DNA of 64,000 bases from Caenorhabditis remanei (Eukaryota; Nematoda; Chromadorea; Rhabditida; Rhabditidae). Of the stretch, positions 35,501 through 46,837 are shown one piece after another (the first letter of the stretch is position 1; the number at the start of each line of letters is the position of its first letter). Position numbers and translations under genes: made by a program. The stretch lies in the NCBI RefSeq assembly GCF_010183535.1, contig NC_071329.1, forward strand, positions 8,246,001 to 8,310,000. Reading direction: 5' to 3'. Under the pieces are notes generated by a model, which saw only the letters and a program-made list of their open reading frames with translations, ran no database searches and was not told the DNA's origin.

Positions 35501-37725
35501 CCTACACCATCGACCCCAGGGTGCTTGTGTAATATGTCCGCTGGATCCGGGAATGATGTAAAAGTGCGTGCAGTGACGGGGGGACGATAGAGAAAAGATC
35601 TTTGTTGTAAAGCGGTCGAATGGGAATTGGTTTTTGTGAGTGAGAGAGGAAGAAATTGAAGGAAAAGTCGTATAGAACGGAGAGAGAGAAAGAGCCCCGA
35701 AGAGCTTGTTTTTGAACTCAGTTCCTCGTTTTCTTCCCCTTTTTCCGCTCCTATCTTCGTCGTTGTTCGAAGAAGACGACGACGTTGATGGTGGTGGTGG
35801 AGAAGAAGAAAACAAGAAATGAGTCAGAAAGAAGGCGTGTGTATATGCTAGTGAGGTCCCCCCGAACAGCAAAAACAGCTCCCCTCCCGTCTTGTTGGGC
35901 TCTCGAAATATGCTTAGTTTTCCTGGTCTTGTAGATTCTCATTAGCACGTATATATGTGAACACACATATATAGCAGGATAGATCTATCGAACACAATTT
36001 TGTGTATACATGGTTACGCGCTTGTTTTCGTTTCCTCTGGCGCCTTGACAAAAGCTCGGGAACGTGGGAGTAGAACACAGCATATGGAAGCAAAAAGAAG
36101 GAAATGGATTAGGGTTTGGAGAAGAGGATCATCCTGGGGATCATGATTCTGATGCGGGAAAAAATATTTAATATTATTTCGAATTTTTCAGAACTTTCCG
36201 ATGGTATGGACTGGACGTTTGGCTCTGAAATCCACAGAGACTATGGTCAATCTTCATCTGATCAACGGATCTGAAACCTTCCTCAATGGAGTTCTTGGTC
36301 GTCATCTAACGAATGATAATCCACGTCGTGATTCTGTGAAGATTTTGCAACGGCTTCGATTGGATAACGGACAAGTCGAACGTGAGTATTGATGTTGATT
36401 TTTGGGGTTTGAACTGTGAGAAAACTGAAAAAAGTTGAAGTTACTGGCGACATCGTCACTGAGAATGTACTTTTAGTGTTGTTTTTTTCAATTCTGTCTC
36501 TCAATTTTAGTTGTTTTTGCGAGAATACTGTGTGAGTGTACATATATTTGAGCGTTGACTATTTACTGGCTGATAGTAAAAACGGGGAAAAAGAACGGAA
36601 GTGCAAAGGAACTCGTTTTTCAGTGGGAATTGATGACTGACTTTTTGCAGCGCTCGATTGAAAAAAAGAAAAACAGAGAGTACTGTAGTCAGAGTGCATT
36701 TTACTTCTTTTTCTAAACAAAAAGCTCTAAAAACAGTGATCTTTGACTGCTGAAACAGCAGAACTAGTATCTTTTTCTTATCTTTCTAATTTCTCGAAAC
36801 TATTTCGAATGTGCACTTTCTTGTTTACTTCAGAGATTCAATCATGCGTGTCACTCCACAGTAATTCCCTCTTTTGACCCATAAAGTCAGCATTTCCCCC
36901 CGAAAAACTAAACGAAACAGCCAAAACAAGTATAGAGAGACAGGGAAAGGGGGGCCGAGAAATGCACTTTTTGTTTTTGACATCGTCGACGTCCCCCATC
37001 TGACCGACTTCCGTATTCGCTCCCTTTTCTCGTTCGTTTCTCCTCTTCCTATCCTACTGACTCATGTTTTTGCGGAAAAGAAAGACCTCCTCATTCTTTT
37101 TTTATGTGCTTCTCCTCTTTTTGCATGGAAAGCGTGCACAAAAATAAGGAAACTGAAATAAAGGAAAATGGAGGGAAATGAGGAAAAACAACAAAATAGA
37201 ATGATGGAGAATTCTCATCTAAATGCAAATCAATTTTCAGATATCTACGGAATCCTGACGAACCCGGAGTACGCGTGCTGTCTTGCTCTCTCATCAGTCA
37301 CCGAATACGAGAATCTGGCGAGAAATGAATCGAATCTCAAGGCGTCGTTCATCGATTACTTGACCAAGAAACAAATTGCTGGAATCTCGAGTTTGGAAGA
37401 AGTCGACGCGGTAGGAAGCATTCGAAATTTTTCAGATTCTTCAACTATTTCATTTCAGAAGTTCAAGAGTGCTCGAGTTCACGTGTTTGCTCCAGGAGAG
37501 ATCGTCAACAAATACTTATCCGAACTAGCGGCTTCTCTTCATGACTACCTTCAAAACACTGACGTAAGCTGACTATTTTCTCTCTGGATATTCCATTTAA
37601 CTATCTCTTTTCAGACCCGATATCTCCTCATCGTCTTCACCAATGATAAAGTAGACCCTAATATGGATGGACCTCCACCAATCAGCTCTCTTGCTGTTCC
37701 ACCTCCGCCAATTAGCAGTAGTTAA
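20584..37725 (+). CDS. din-1: DIN-1 long form, SPEN/SHARP-type transcriptional corepressor
   Basis: Exons: 20584-20690, 20881-21051, 21104-21181, 21230-21304, 21780-21968, 22015-22098, 22156-22441, 22987-23201, 24508-24738, 24788-24990, 25040-25187, 25236-25722, 25780-25986, 26495-27703, 27759-28130, 28182-28844, 28968-29615, 29762-29869, 29919-31085, 31772-31945, 36192-36381, 37241-37410, 37459-37563 and 37615-37725, about 2465 aa. An N-terminal RRM (HVAVYGLPSTIPDD), two further RRM-like domains (KANCAVFVPH; IIIFYLPKTM), an acidic Ser stretch, a long Lys/Glu/Arg helix near 27.2-27.5 kb, tandem SPKI repeats, and a C-terminal SPOC domain (FPMVWTGRLALKS). This is the SPEN layout. In C. elegans DIN-1 partners the nuclear receptor DAF-12 in dauer and lifespan control. 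The join 31945 to 36192, which skips the short-form exon, is inferred from phase and from my memory of a similar C. elegans length. Further 5' exons may exist. Confidence 0.85.
21182..21229 (+). other. din-1: 48-nt in-frame intron or retained exon segment in din-1
   Basis: The segment begins GTATGT and ends CTGTTTCAG, so it is a canonical short worm intron. It is also 48 nt long, has no stop in the din-1 frame, and would add 16 residues (beginning YVDGDSDAE) between the first RRM and the next domain if retained. Both outcomes keep the frame. Confidence 0.6.
31946..34115 (+). promoter_or_regulatory. din-1: Internal promoter region for short din-1
   Basis: Lies inside the 4.2-kb intron of the long form and directly upstream of the short-form start. 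Two NFI-type palindromes occur: TTGGCACTGTGCCAA at 32409-32423 and TGGCATCGTGCCA at 32290-32302, each followed by AACGG. The stretch at about 32.8-33.4 kb is rich in CG dinucleotides and short palindromes, like the region upstream of the long form. A GTAAGT at 32947 and the pyrimidine-rich 33.4-33.9 kb stretch may belong to 5' UTR exons. No coding exon is supported. Confidence 0.5.
34116..37725 (+). CDS. din-1: DIN-1 short form (alternative first exon plus SPOC)
   Basis: Exons 34116-35261, 36192-36381, 37241-37410, 37459-37563 and 37615-37725 give 573 aa. The first exon (382 codons) is specific to this form: Ala/Gln/Thr-rich at first, then a polyglutamine patch, a proline stretch (PPAPPPPPRSP) and an acidic segment with a short helix (RRLDIILLEELGAEDEE). 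It ends phase 0 and joins the shared SPOC exons at KNFPMVW. SPOC domains bind phosphorylated C-terminal tails of RNA polymerase II or SMRT/NCoR-type corepressors. In C. elegans DIN-1S is the isoform that works with DAF-12, and its remembered length is close to this one. The C terminus ends in a Pro-Ile-Ser repeat. No in-frame acceptor clearly joins this exon to upstream din-1 exons, so I treat it as an alternative start. Confidence 0.8.
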
Positions 37726-38959
37726 ACGACAATTGCTTCTCATCCACAAAACGTCAATTGCTTCTCATTCAAATATCTTCTCATTTTCTGCCAACTCAAG
37801 TCAATGCCGATCCTCAGAATATGTGCAATCTTGTCTCCATTTCTTTCTCTCTCAGATACTTAATATTCAATTGCATTTCGTGTACCATTCACTTTTCTTT
37901 CTCTTTTATTTATATCTTGTACCATATGCCTATTCTTAATCGATACGTTTTACCCCCGATTGACTCAAACTTGTGTTTTAACTTAAATTATGGGTGTTTT
38001 AATTTAAAAACTACAAACTCGGTACCTGTCAAACTTTACCTCTTTCCCCCAACCTGTCATGTATAGTGTCCCTTTTTCAATTCTCAAATATAACCATTCC
38101 GTCGGAATTCCTTTCTAATCTTCCAAATAGAAACTAATTTTCTCCCTTCTCATGTCCAAATCTCGTCAGTTCCATTGGTTATCATATAGTTCTCTGTCCT
38201 TTAACTAATTTTTCTGTTTTAATGTATTTTATATCACAGAATCCATTCTCATGTATTTCGTTTCGCCGTATTTTGATCGGAGAGAAACTCGAAAACGAAA
38301 ACAATGAAATGAATTGAATTTACACTACTCTCTTGTTTTTCGTTCTGCAACGACCGACGACGACAATGACGCATTTGAATAAGAATCTGGAAATGAATTC
38401 AGAATTAATTCATGCTCAAAAACAAAAAACAACGAATAAGTTCATTAGAATGACTCAATTTCAGAATTCAAAGAGCATTGAAGTGCCATCTACAGTAACC
38501 CAGAGTGTCTCAACACCAAAAAAATTAAAAACAAACAGAAGAAGGCTTCTCTATTTTGAAAAACTGTTGTCCCCTTTTTTGCAAGTGAGATTCTTACTTT
38601 GTGTATGTTTTCTGCAATTACAAAATATCTTTTTAAAAATGTACAATTTTTCACCCCAACACGATGCGTCCGATAAAGGTTTAAAATCTATTTTCTACTT
38701 CATAGTAACCTCCCTTTCAGCTTTTTCTGGAAATCGACATTTCCAAACATAAAAAATGAATGCGCAATCTCAGTCCGAGGATAGGGGCAAGTGCATTCTC
38801 TGTATTATTTTAACTAATCAATATGAAACAAAGAAATCAAAAACTTTATGTTACAGAGCAAAAACTAGACAGAGACTGGGTGAATGGAGAAGAGTGAATA
38901 ATTAAATTACAGTGGATTATAGTGAAAAACAGAGGGAAAAAAGGAAAATGAGAAAGAGA
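37726..38959. other. Intergenic between convergent genes: 3' UTRs
   Basis: About 1.2 kb, pyrimidine-rich on the plus strand near din-1 and then AT-rich. The short open frames have no domain content. One CTACAGTA word occurs at 38490. I see no RNA gene here. Confidence 0.5.
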
Positions 38960-40486
38960 TCATTGATAGAAGACACGAATGGCATGACGACGGCGATTGT
39001 GAGACTGGAAGAATTCAGGAGAGAATTTGGAAATTGACGAAGAATAGTGTTGTGGAATTGAGGCATAGTCGATGGCAAGCTGAAACGAAATCTCAAATTT
39101 TTAAGATAGCCATCAAGTGCGAGCGTACTTTATCAATAAATGCTCCAGGATCTGTGCAAGTTCTGAAGAAGTTATTCGTAACTCCAACTCTCATTTTCAT
39201 ACTTTGGCCACTCAAAAGAATTCCAGTAGTTGGTGCAGCAATCAGATGAGTATTGGCATTTGTCTGAAAATTAGTAATATATGATCAGAAAAAATAAAGA
39301 AATGAGAAATACCTTGAGAGCAAACATGATATGAAGAGGAGAAACATTGGTGATCTGAATCAAAACCTCTTGATTTTGATAATTAAAACTGATTCGATCG
39401 GATGGAACAGTGACAATATCAGCTACCCCTCCACATGTCATTGTCATAGCTGACATCGTTTCGAATTGATTTTCAGATGGTTTCTTATAATGAATTCTGA
39501 TTGTCGAGCACGGTTCACCGTCTTCATTTTCAATCGGAGTAGTCTTTGCAACTGCAGTTTTATAGACAAAGTCAGGTGAAAGAGTTTGAGTTGATTGCAT
39601 TGGAAGAGATGGTTGGAAACTGCATGCAGTACTCACATCAATCAGTTCATTCTCCAATAAAGTGGGCATATATTCCGACTCATCGTCAGAAGAGAACTGT
39701 GTTATTGTCGGAGATCTCGGATCGAATGCAGATGATTCCGTCTTTTGGATAAACCCTTGAGAATCATATTTAGTGAAAATCGAAGTGAGCATTCCACCGG
39801 TTGTTTGATCAACAGTATTCCATGGAATAGGGAATGCATGGGGATTCGAACGGAATGAGTGAAGGAATACAGATCCAAGAAGACCTCCTTTTATCAGATT
39901 ATATCCTTGTGGAGACCCGACGAATTGATCCAAAACTGCGAGCAGTCCGTAAATTGTCCAGTAGAAGAGAATCGAATGCTAAAAAACTTTAACTTGTTTC
40001 TGTTTTCTATGAAACTTTTGATGCTTACATATCCTTCCTTCGTACTGTTCGAATTCATCAATACTTTATATGAGAAAATTGCGGGTGGAACAGAAGTAAG
40101 GGCGGTGCAAACAAACTGAAATTTATGCATTTTCATCTTCATATTACTCATTGCTTTACTCACTTTCGCGTGTTCTCCCTCGATTAAATACAATGCAACA
40201 GCTATCATTGTCATTACAAAAATCTCCTTATTTCCAACAAGTCCTCCGAAATATCGGTTTTCTCCTGGATGATTCTCTTTGCCGATAACAGTTTGTCTCT
40301 CGGCCATTTGTAGATTCAGAGAACTCTCTTCGTAGCTCTTTTTGACACCGAAATTGATATTATTGTCTCCAGCAGCGTTATCTGAAGTCAATTGAGATTC
40401 AGATGACTTCGAAGCTTGAAAAACCTACCGATATCACTGCGAATGCTTCTTTTTCCATTGGTTCCAAGCGCCATTTTCAAACTCAT
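38960..40486 (-). CDS. REEP/TB2-DP1-HVA22-like membrane protein fused to an MSP domain
   Basis: Minus-strand exons 40486-40429, 40381-40164, 40115-40029, 39978-39313, 39263-39129 and 39079-38960 join in phase to 427 aa. Residues about 60-160 align by eye with REEP5-type proteins: a hydrophobic stretch (MTMIAVALYLIEGEHAK), a Pro-Ala-Ser-Lys segment (PPAIFSYKVL), and FYWTIYGLLAVLDQF, which matches the TYWVVYG motif. REEPs shape tubular ER. After an acidic Ser/Thr linker, residues about 300-427 resemble a major sperm protein (MSP/VAP) domain, with the PLHIMFALKTNANTHLIAAP core. MSP domains bind other proteins at ER contact sites or build the sperm cytoskeleton. The combination implies an ER-membrane adaptor; that role is inferred. 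A second in-frame ATG lies at 40474. I do not know its C. elegans name. Confidence 0.75.
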
Positions 40487-41012
40487 AGCCTTGAGGGAAA
40501 TGCAATTAAAACAGGGATAGCGTGTTTCGGTGTTTTGTAATCAAAAAATGGTATACGTGGATGTCATGATGTGGAGTATTTCACGTAACGTGGAATATCA
40601 ATTTCTCATTTTCAGACAAGAAATCCAAGAGCCAGGGCTAGTAGTTACGTGATTTGTTCTATTGATGTTTAGAGTTCAAAGACTTTCCAGAATATATTAT
40701 TCATTAAAACCGATTATCATAAGCTGTAAGATTGACAGACGAGTATAAATAAATATTAAATTGAGATCTCGAATTGTTTTTGGAAAGTAATAAATGCTGA
40801 ACAAAACATTTTTTTGCATTCGTGAATAGAATTGATTTGTAAACAAATGTATTAAATTGTACAAGTTATTTTCGTGAAGGTCTATAAAGAGGCTAGTGAT
40901 AAAAATGCTTATTTCTACGTTGAATAATGAAACAATGTGAAGAACAGAATACGGGAGGCAATGAGATAACTGATAGCTAATCTTCAAACGCTCAGTGTAA
41001 TTCTACAGGATT

Positions 41013-41990
41013 TCAATGATCACTTTCACCAATGTTTTTATCACTTGAGTCTGGATTCAGAGTTTCAAAAAATTTAAGCCATCCATCGTCGTTGAAAAAC
41101 CCCTCTGCATCTTGCATAACGGTTTTCAGAACAAGAGGCCAATTAATTTGCAGATCTCCTTCGCTATAACAAATGTCACGAGATTCAAACCAAAACTTTG
41201 TCTTCTCCATATAAGTATCTGACATTGCATAGATCGAAGTTGGCTCGATACGGTAGTCCTTGTAAACTGCAACCATATCGAAGTACTTGTAACGGCGTCC
41301 TTCTAGACTTTGTTCAAATCGAATGAACTCAACTTCTGCTAATGGGACTATGAGAACAGGCTGAAAAGTTGTGAAGATTAGATCATCAGGAACTTGAGAC
41401 GAGACTCTCTTTTCATCAATTCGGAAATCCTGATCTCACCTCAGATGTTAGATGAACAAGGCAGGACTCTGTTGGGTACAGTTTAATGGAATGAGCTCCG
41501 GAAGGGCTCCTGACCAAGTATTCTGCGGAAGGCTTGGAAAACGTTATCTCATTGTTCGAAAGATGAGAAATATTTTCACAGAAGGGATTTATAGCTTCGT
41601 TCAAGTTGTTAATGTTTTCACTTTGAATCGTTCCAAGACAGGAGAGTTGTTCATTTTTTTGTGAAGAATTGAAAGTCTGAGACCCCATGCTCGTTGAGGA
41701 CAAAAGATGATTTGAGACGGAAATTCAGAAGAATATTAATCTCTTGCTCACATGACTGGATGAATGCGTACTTCACGTTACTGTTAAGAATATCCATTGA
41801 ATGGTTTCCAGTAATAATACATCTGAAAAAAGTACATTTGTTGGAAAATTGAATTTATGAGAGTGGCAAAACTCAGATTTGGAAACTTTTTCTCACCTGA
41901 AACCGTCCTGATGATTTCTAGAGAAGCAGAACTTTGTAGAGAACTTTGTTCTTCTTCAACAACTTCAAAAACTCCTTCCAGTTTCGGAGA
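41013..41990 (-). pseudogene. Decayed partial copy of the neighbouring SPT16-like gene
   Basis: Same strand, just downstream of the intact copy. It matches the C-terminal third of that gene exon for exon: 41990(approx.)-41897, 41822-41440 and 41360-41013, with introns at the same places. Clear matches are SMDILNSNVKYAF against RIDILYNNIKHAF, FCENISHLSNNEITF against FCEKISRLTNGNIEF, and EVEFIRFEQ...FDMVAVYKDY against EVELVHFER...FDMVFIFKDY. Two frame breaks are visible. One base is missing near 41914-41916, between SLE and the homologous H-x-x-G-F. A second shift lies in a seven-A run (minus strand) at 41654-41660, where the homologous frame would otherwise hit a stop. The acidic tail of the intact copy is absent. 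A short product from an internal ATG at 41703 cannot be excluded. Confidence 0.72.
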
Positions 41991-42343
41991 AAACCCATTT
42001 TCGGCACGAAAAGAGAAGAAAAACAGGAAAAAGGCGGCTATTGTCTCCAGTTTCAGTAAGTATCACATTGGAACCAAATAAAAATTAAAGATTTAATATG
42101 AAATATGTTTTTATTGATTTCAATTATCATTATATGTAAATTGGCAGATTAGGTGACAGATAAAAAAAAGAAACAGACTGATTAGAACATGCAATATTTG
42201 GTTATTTCATACAGATTAAACAACTATATATCACTACATAATTCACAATTCGAAACAGTTTCAGTATGAAAATATTATAATTTAACTCTGCAAAAAAGTA
42301 GATTACTCATAATGAAATTTTTTTAGAACTAATCTTCTCTACT

Positions 42344-45300
42344 TCACTTTCTACGTTTTGACGAGGGTCCGGTATCGCTCGAACTTGGTCTTTTACGGTC
42401 AACCATCTCTTCATCATCTTCTTCCATATCCGAGTCTTCATCTGAATCCATAGATTCTTCACCGTCTGTCTCTCCTTCTTCTTCTCCTTCTTCTTCTTCT
42501 TCTACTTCCTCTTCTTCATCATCACCTTCACTCTCACTATCACTAGACGATTCATCGGGATTCCTGCCCTCATCCTCTGTCTCATAAGCATCTGAATCAT
42601 CTGAATCCATAATGTCACATCCACTTGAATCTGTTCCAATTGTACTCCATCCTCCAATTTCAAAGAATCCAACAGGATCTTCTAGAGCAGTTTTCATAAT
42701 GTATGCCCATTTCAATGGCTCCTTTCCTTCACTGTACCATATATCACACGTGTGAAGCCATTCTTTTATCTTCTCGAGGCTACTTATCGGAATATCAGTG
42801 ACCTTTTTGGGTTTGATCGAGTAATCTTTGAATATGAATACCATGTCAAAGTTTTTGAGTTGCAGACCAACACGTTCGAAGTGAACAAGTTCGACTTCTG
42901 ATAGAGTGACGATGAAGTGAGGCTGAGAATTCAGAATTAAGTAATTAAAGTTGATAACTAGACACCTACCCATTCAGTTAGATTCACCAAACATGAAGTT
43001 GTTGGTTTCAAAGTAACAGTAGAGAGATGCGGGACTCCAAGAAATCCTAATTCGGAAAACGGAGAATCGAATTCAATATTTCCGTTTGTCAATCGAGAAA
43101 TCTTTTCACAGAAACTGCTGTATGCTGAGTTCAGGCGTCTCCTCATATCTCGATCCATCTGCTCTCTTCTCATTTCATCACGTTCTTGCATCATTTTATA
43201 ACTTCCAAGATCCATAGAAACTTCTGCGATTTCAGAATAGAATTGAACATCCGTGTACGCCTTCTTCCCCCACAAAACGGCATTTTTGAGTTGGAAATGG
43301 AGAAGAATGATCATTTCATTGTCACAAGGTTGGAAGAATGCGTGTTTGATGTTATTGTAGAGAATATCAATACGGTCATTTCGAATGGAGGTGTATCTGA
43401 AATGAAATGATTGTGATTCTCTGTTCAAATCGAACTGGTAACTCACCTAAAACCATTGGTATGAGCTTCCAACGACCCTGTGAGCTTCTTCGGAATAATC
43501 GTCGGACGAACATGTAATTCTTTGAGTTTTGGATTCACTCTATTCACACTCAAAATCAATTTCTCTTGCTTCACAAGTCCCTCTGTCTCTTGTTTTTCTT
43601 CTTTCTCTTGTTTCAATCTCTTCTGAATTTCTTTGATTTGACGATCAGCGTTGACCAAATTATGATGATTCTTGTCCTCCCGAAACGTGAGTTCCTTGAT
43701 AAAATCAGCAGAGATAAGCTGTTCTTTTTCGTTTTTCTTTCCGATTGTTCCACCCGATGTGACAAAATTAATACGGAGATATGTGAAGTTTTCTTCAGTT
43801 GATATCATAGAGCTCTTTATCATTGAAATATGATATGGAACTGGAATTCCAGATATTGGAAGGATGACTGAGTTGTTCTTTCGATCGACGTGAATCAACA
43901 TCTTCTGAATATCAGAATCTTGTGGGAATCTGTTTTCAGACTTGTAGGCAACAAGTGAGTTATTCTCATTGTTCACGTTCTCTTCTTTCTCTTTTCCACT
44001 CTCCTTTCCAATCATCCGAGCTTTGGCATCTTCCGTCAGTTTCTCGTACAACTCTTTTTGTTTTTCTCTTCTCATCTCCTCATTTGTTATCTTATTTCTT
44101 GTCTTATCATTTATCATCACATTTCTTTGTCCTCTTCCAAGTTGTTTCTTCTGAACTTGGACAGTTTCCTTTGTTTCAATCATACTGATGACATTGGATT
44201 TCAGACGAGACTTTGCATTTCCAGTCAAAATCTCATTCTTCCCGTCGTTCTTCACCAAAATCGTATCAGAAATTGCGATTGCCGCTGGTGCTTCTTCGTT
44301 TCCATTTTTCGTATTTAGAATGTTATCCACTCCAATATAAACTACAAAAGCCATTCCAGCTTTCACCACTTCATTACACTTGGCACTGATTGTTAGCTGG
44401 CTTTCTCTGAATTCAATTCCAGTTGAAAATCCCAATTCTTTTTTGTACAGATGCTCAGCTAATTCTGGATTCTTCTTCTTCAAAGTATCAAATCCTATTT
44501 CATAAACTTCATTGAGTTTGACGCCTGGTTTCAATGCAGAAATCACTGCTTCATGAGTTGATAGAATGGATTCATAAGCATTTGTCAACTCAGAGGTTGG
44601 AAAAATGAGCATTGTACGAGTCAAGTTGGTGCAATAATTGGAGAAACGAGCTCCAAAAGAAGTGATAATTGTACCGGTTTGGGTAAGAAGATGGTCTTTC
44701 GAACTCTCGTGGCTCCATTTGAATGAGTTGTTTCCACCAGACATAACGATTGGATCGTAGCATGAATCAATTTCATATTTTGAAATACTTTTCTCGCTTT
44801 CTGAATGTTTGATGTACTTTGAGATTTCTTTCGATAATTCTGAGTGACGGACGCGCTGGAATAATTAGAAAGTATATTTAAACTAAATGTGTGTCTCACA
44901 TTTGTTTCGTCAATAATCTTCACAAATCTTTGCTTTGCCAATGACCAGACTTTACAAGTAACTTCAGATGACTTTCGAATCAATTCAATTTCTTTCTCAT
45001 CTTTAACGGAGAGCAAGTTAGTGAGACCCATTGAAATGTCAGTCTTCTCCATTCCATCCTGTTCGATGACTCTGTTCCAAGAGTTCCAAAAATCAGATTG
45101 AGTCTTTTCTTTCATTACAGTTCCAATTTTTCCACCAGCAGCTCTTATCAAATCAACTAATTTTTGAAAATTTCCAGCATCATTATCAGATTTGTTTCTT
45201 GAAATTATATTGACTGGAGGTACTTTGCCATTGAATTCATTGCTGACGATAGATTTGAAAAATGAAACCTTTCGATCTTTGACCAAAATAAAGATTTGAT

Positions 45301-45614
45301 CTTTCAGAAATAGAACGATTGAGCCGATCAGCTCTTGTCCGAAGAGCCAATACTAAATAAAGATATGATAGGTTATTGCGTTTCATTATTTTCTAATTAC
45401 TTGGAATGCTGCAGTTTTCGAATAAGGATTAATACTGCCTCCATTCACAATCAGCAATGATTTGATGTTGTTCAGACCATATTTTCCGTCTTCCTGTTAA
45501 TGGAAAAATTAGAAAAAATACTGGAAACCTAAAAGTACAAACCCAATTTTCATAAACGAGACCAGCTCGTTCGAAGAATTGATTTCTATCCAAAACCATG
45601 TTTTTGTCAACCAT
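42344..45614 (-). CDS. SPT16-like subunit of the FACT histone chaperone
   Basis: Minus-strand exons 45614-45543, 45493-45401, 45352-44900, 44855-43447, 43396-42970 and 42922-42344 join in phase to 1010 aa, close to SPT16 elsewhere (about 1030-1050). Order seen: N-terminal lobe (from RNQFFERAGLVYENW); aminopeptidase-like M24 fold without metal ligands, as in all SPT16 (about 180-450, with TNLTRTMLIF); charged linker; dimerisation and middle domain (ISTEENFTYLRINFVTSGG; FRYTSIRNDRIDILYNNIKHAF); a Rtt106-like part (FDMVFIFKDYSIKP); and a Glu/Asp tail of about 100 residues ending in a basic KRRK cluster. FACT moves H2A-H2B during transcription and replication. In C. elegans the spt-16 genes I remember are on chromosome I (F55A3), so this looks like an extra or relocated copy. 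The N-terminal start is set by homology; the acceptor upstream is weak. Confidence 0.88.
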
Positions 45615-46837
45615 TAGAATCTTAAAAATGCTAATTTCAATACTTGGAAGAGTGAGTTTTCAGCAAAAAGAACATGTACAGAGTCTGAGAATATAGGCAA
45701 ATCTTTCTGAAGGAGAATAGTTCCAAATTGTTTTGATATTCTCATTGAGAATAGGCATTGGAATGCTGCAGGAGAGAACGAGTCAGAGAGGGAAATACAC
45801 AGTGAATTATGGAAATTCTGGAATAGGTTTGATACTTGAATCTTGGAAATGATAAGTTGGAAAAATTGTAAGTTAATTTCAGTCATATTGTTTTCAACTC
45901 AGATTAGTGATTCAGGATTTACCTAGACCGTCTTACGGTAGATGAAGATAGAAATGGTGCATCTGGGCGCTTATGATGAAATAAACGAATGTCACGAGGT
46001 TGAACAAATCGATATTGTCAACAAAGAGATTTTACTTCAGCTTTTATCCAAATTTAATGGAATTTCTGAATTTTTCAGAAAAATATTAATTTTTTGTCGA
46101 AATTTTAAAAAACCCGAAAAAATGGGTTTGACGAGAAAAAAAATTTTTAGGCTTAAAAAATAACTTTGCCAAAAAATGAGAAGCTGTAAGTGACGTATGT
46201 AGGGTTAAAAGTGCATTGATTGATGTGGGCGGAGTCAAGAAATGATGCCGCATGGCTTTCCGCAAGGTCACCGCGCACTTTTTGGCAAGTACCTTCTTGT
46301 GATTATTGGGAAAACAAGTGTAATAACGCCGAGAGAATCTTGAGAAATCTGAAAAATTAGGGCTGCAAGTTGTCATTGACTACGGTATTAGTCATCCAAT
46401 AAACGTCAGATTCCCCATTTTCAGATAGATTTTTTTAACTAATTTCTATTCTGTGGAGGTCTCTAAACATAATGGAAAAGAAGGAGGGTAACAGGGACAA
46501 TAGCAAACAAGACACTCGGGAACATCTTCCTCTCGGTGGTCCACTCACTGTTGACACCCTTTGGCAAACGAACGGATGGGCGGACCGGTACAATTAATAC
46601 CTACCAGTAAAAACCGTGTGAAACAAAAATAAAAGAAATGAAGACTGTATTTGAAAAACAGAAATACAAAAGTCAGTTTCTTTTCGGTCGAGCTCTAAAA
46701 TTGGTTTCAGAATCGACCGAATCCATATTAAATAGAATTTAATGTTTATTTTCAACGTGCTCTGTATCTACATCATCCCCTTCCAGAAATGCAGAATTTT
46801 ACTCATTGTCACTTCGAGTTTTTAGTCGTCGTTCGAG
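45615..46837. other. Intergenic between divergent SPT16-like and MECR genes
   Basis: About 1.2 kb. A 90-codon open frame on the minus strand at 45614-45886 lies directly before the SPT16-like start but shows no recognisable domain. At about 46040-46175 the plus strand shows closely spaced A and T runs. Copies of TTGCCAAAAAA and its inverse occur at about 46166 and 46273. A GT acceptor-like TTCGAGATG context precedes the MECR start. No RNA gene seen. Confidence 0.4.

Noticed and set aside
45614..45886. 90-codon open frame before the SPT16-like start
   Set aside because: Looked like an extra N-terminal exon, but it is out of phase with the SPT16 start and shows no SPT16 similarity.
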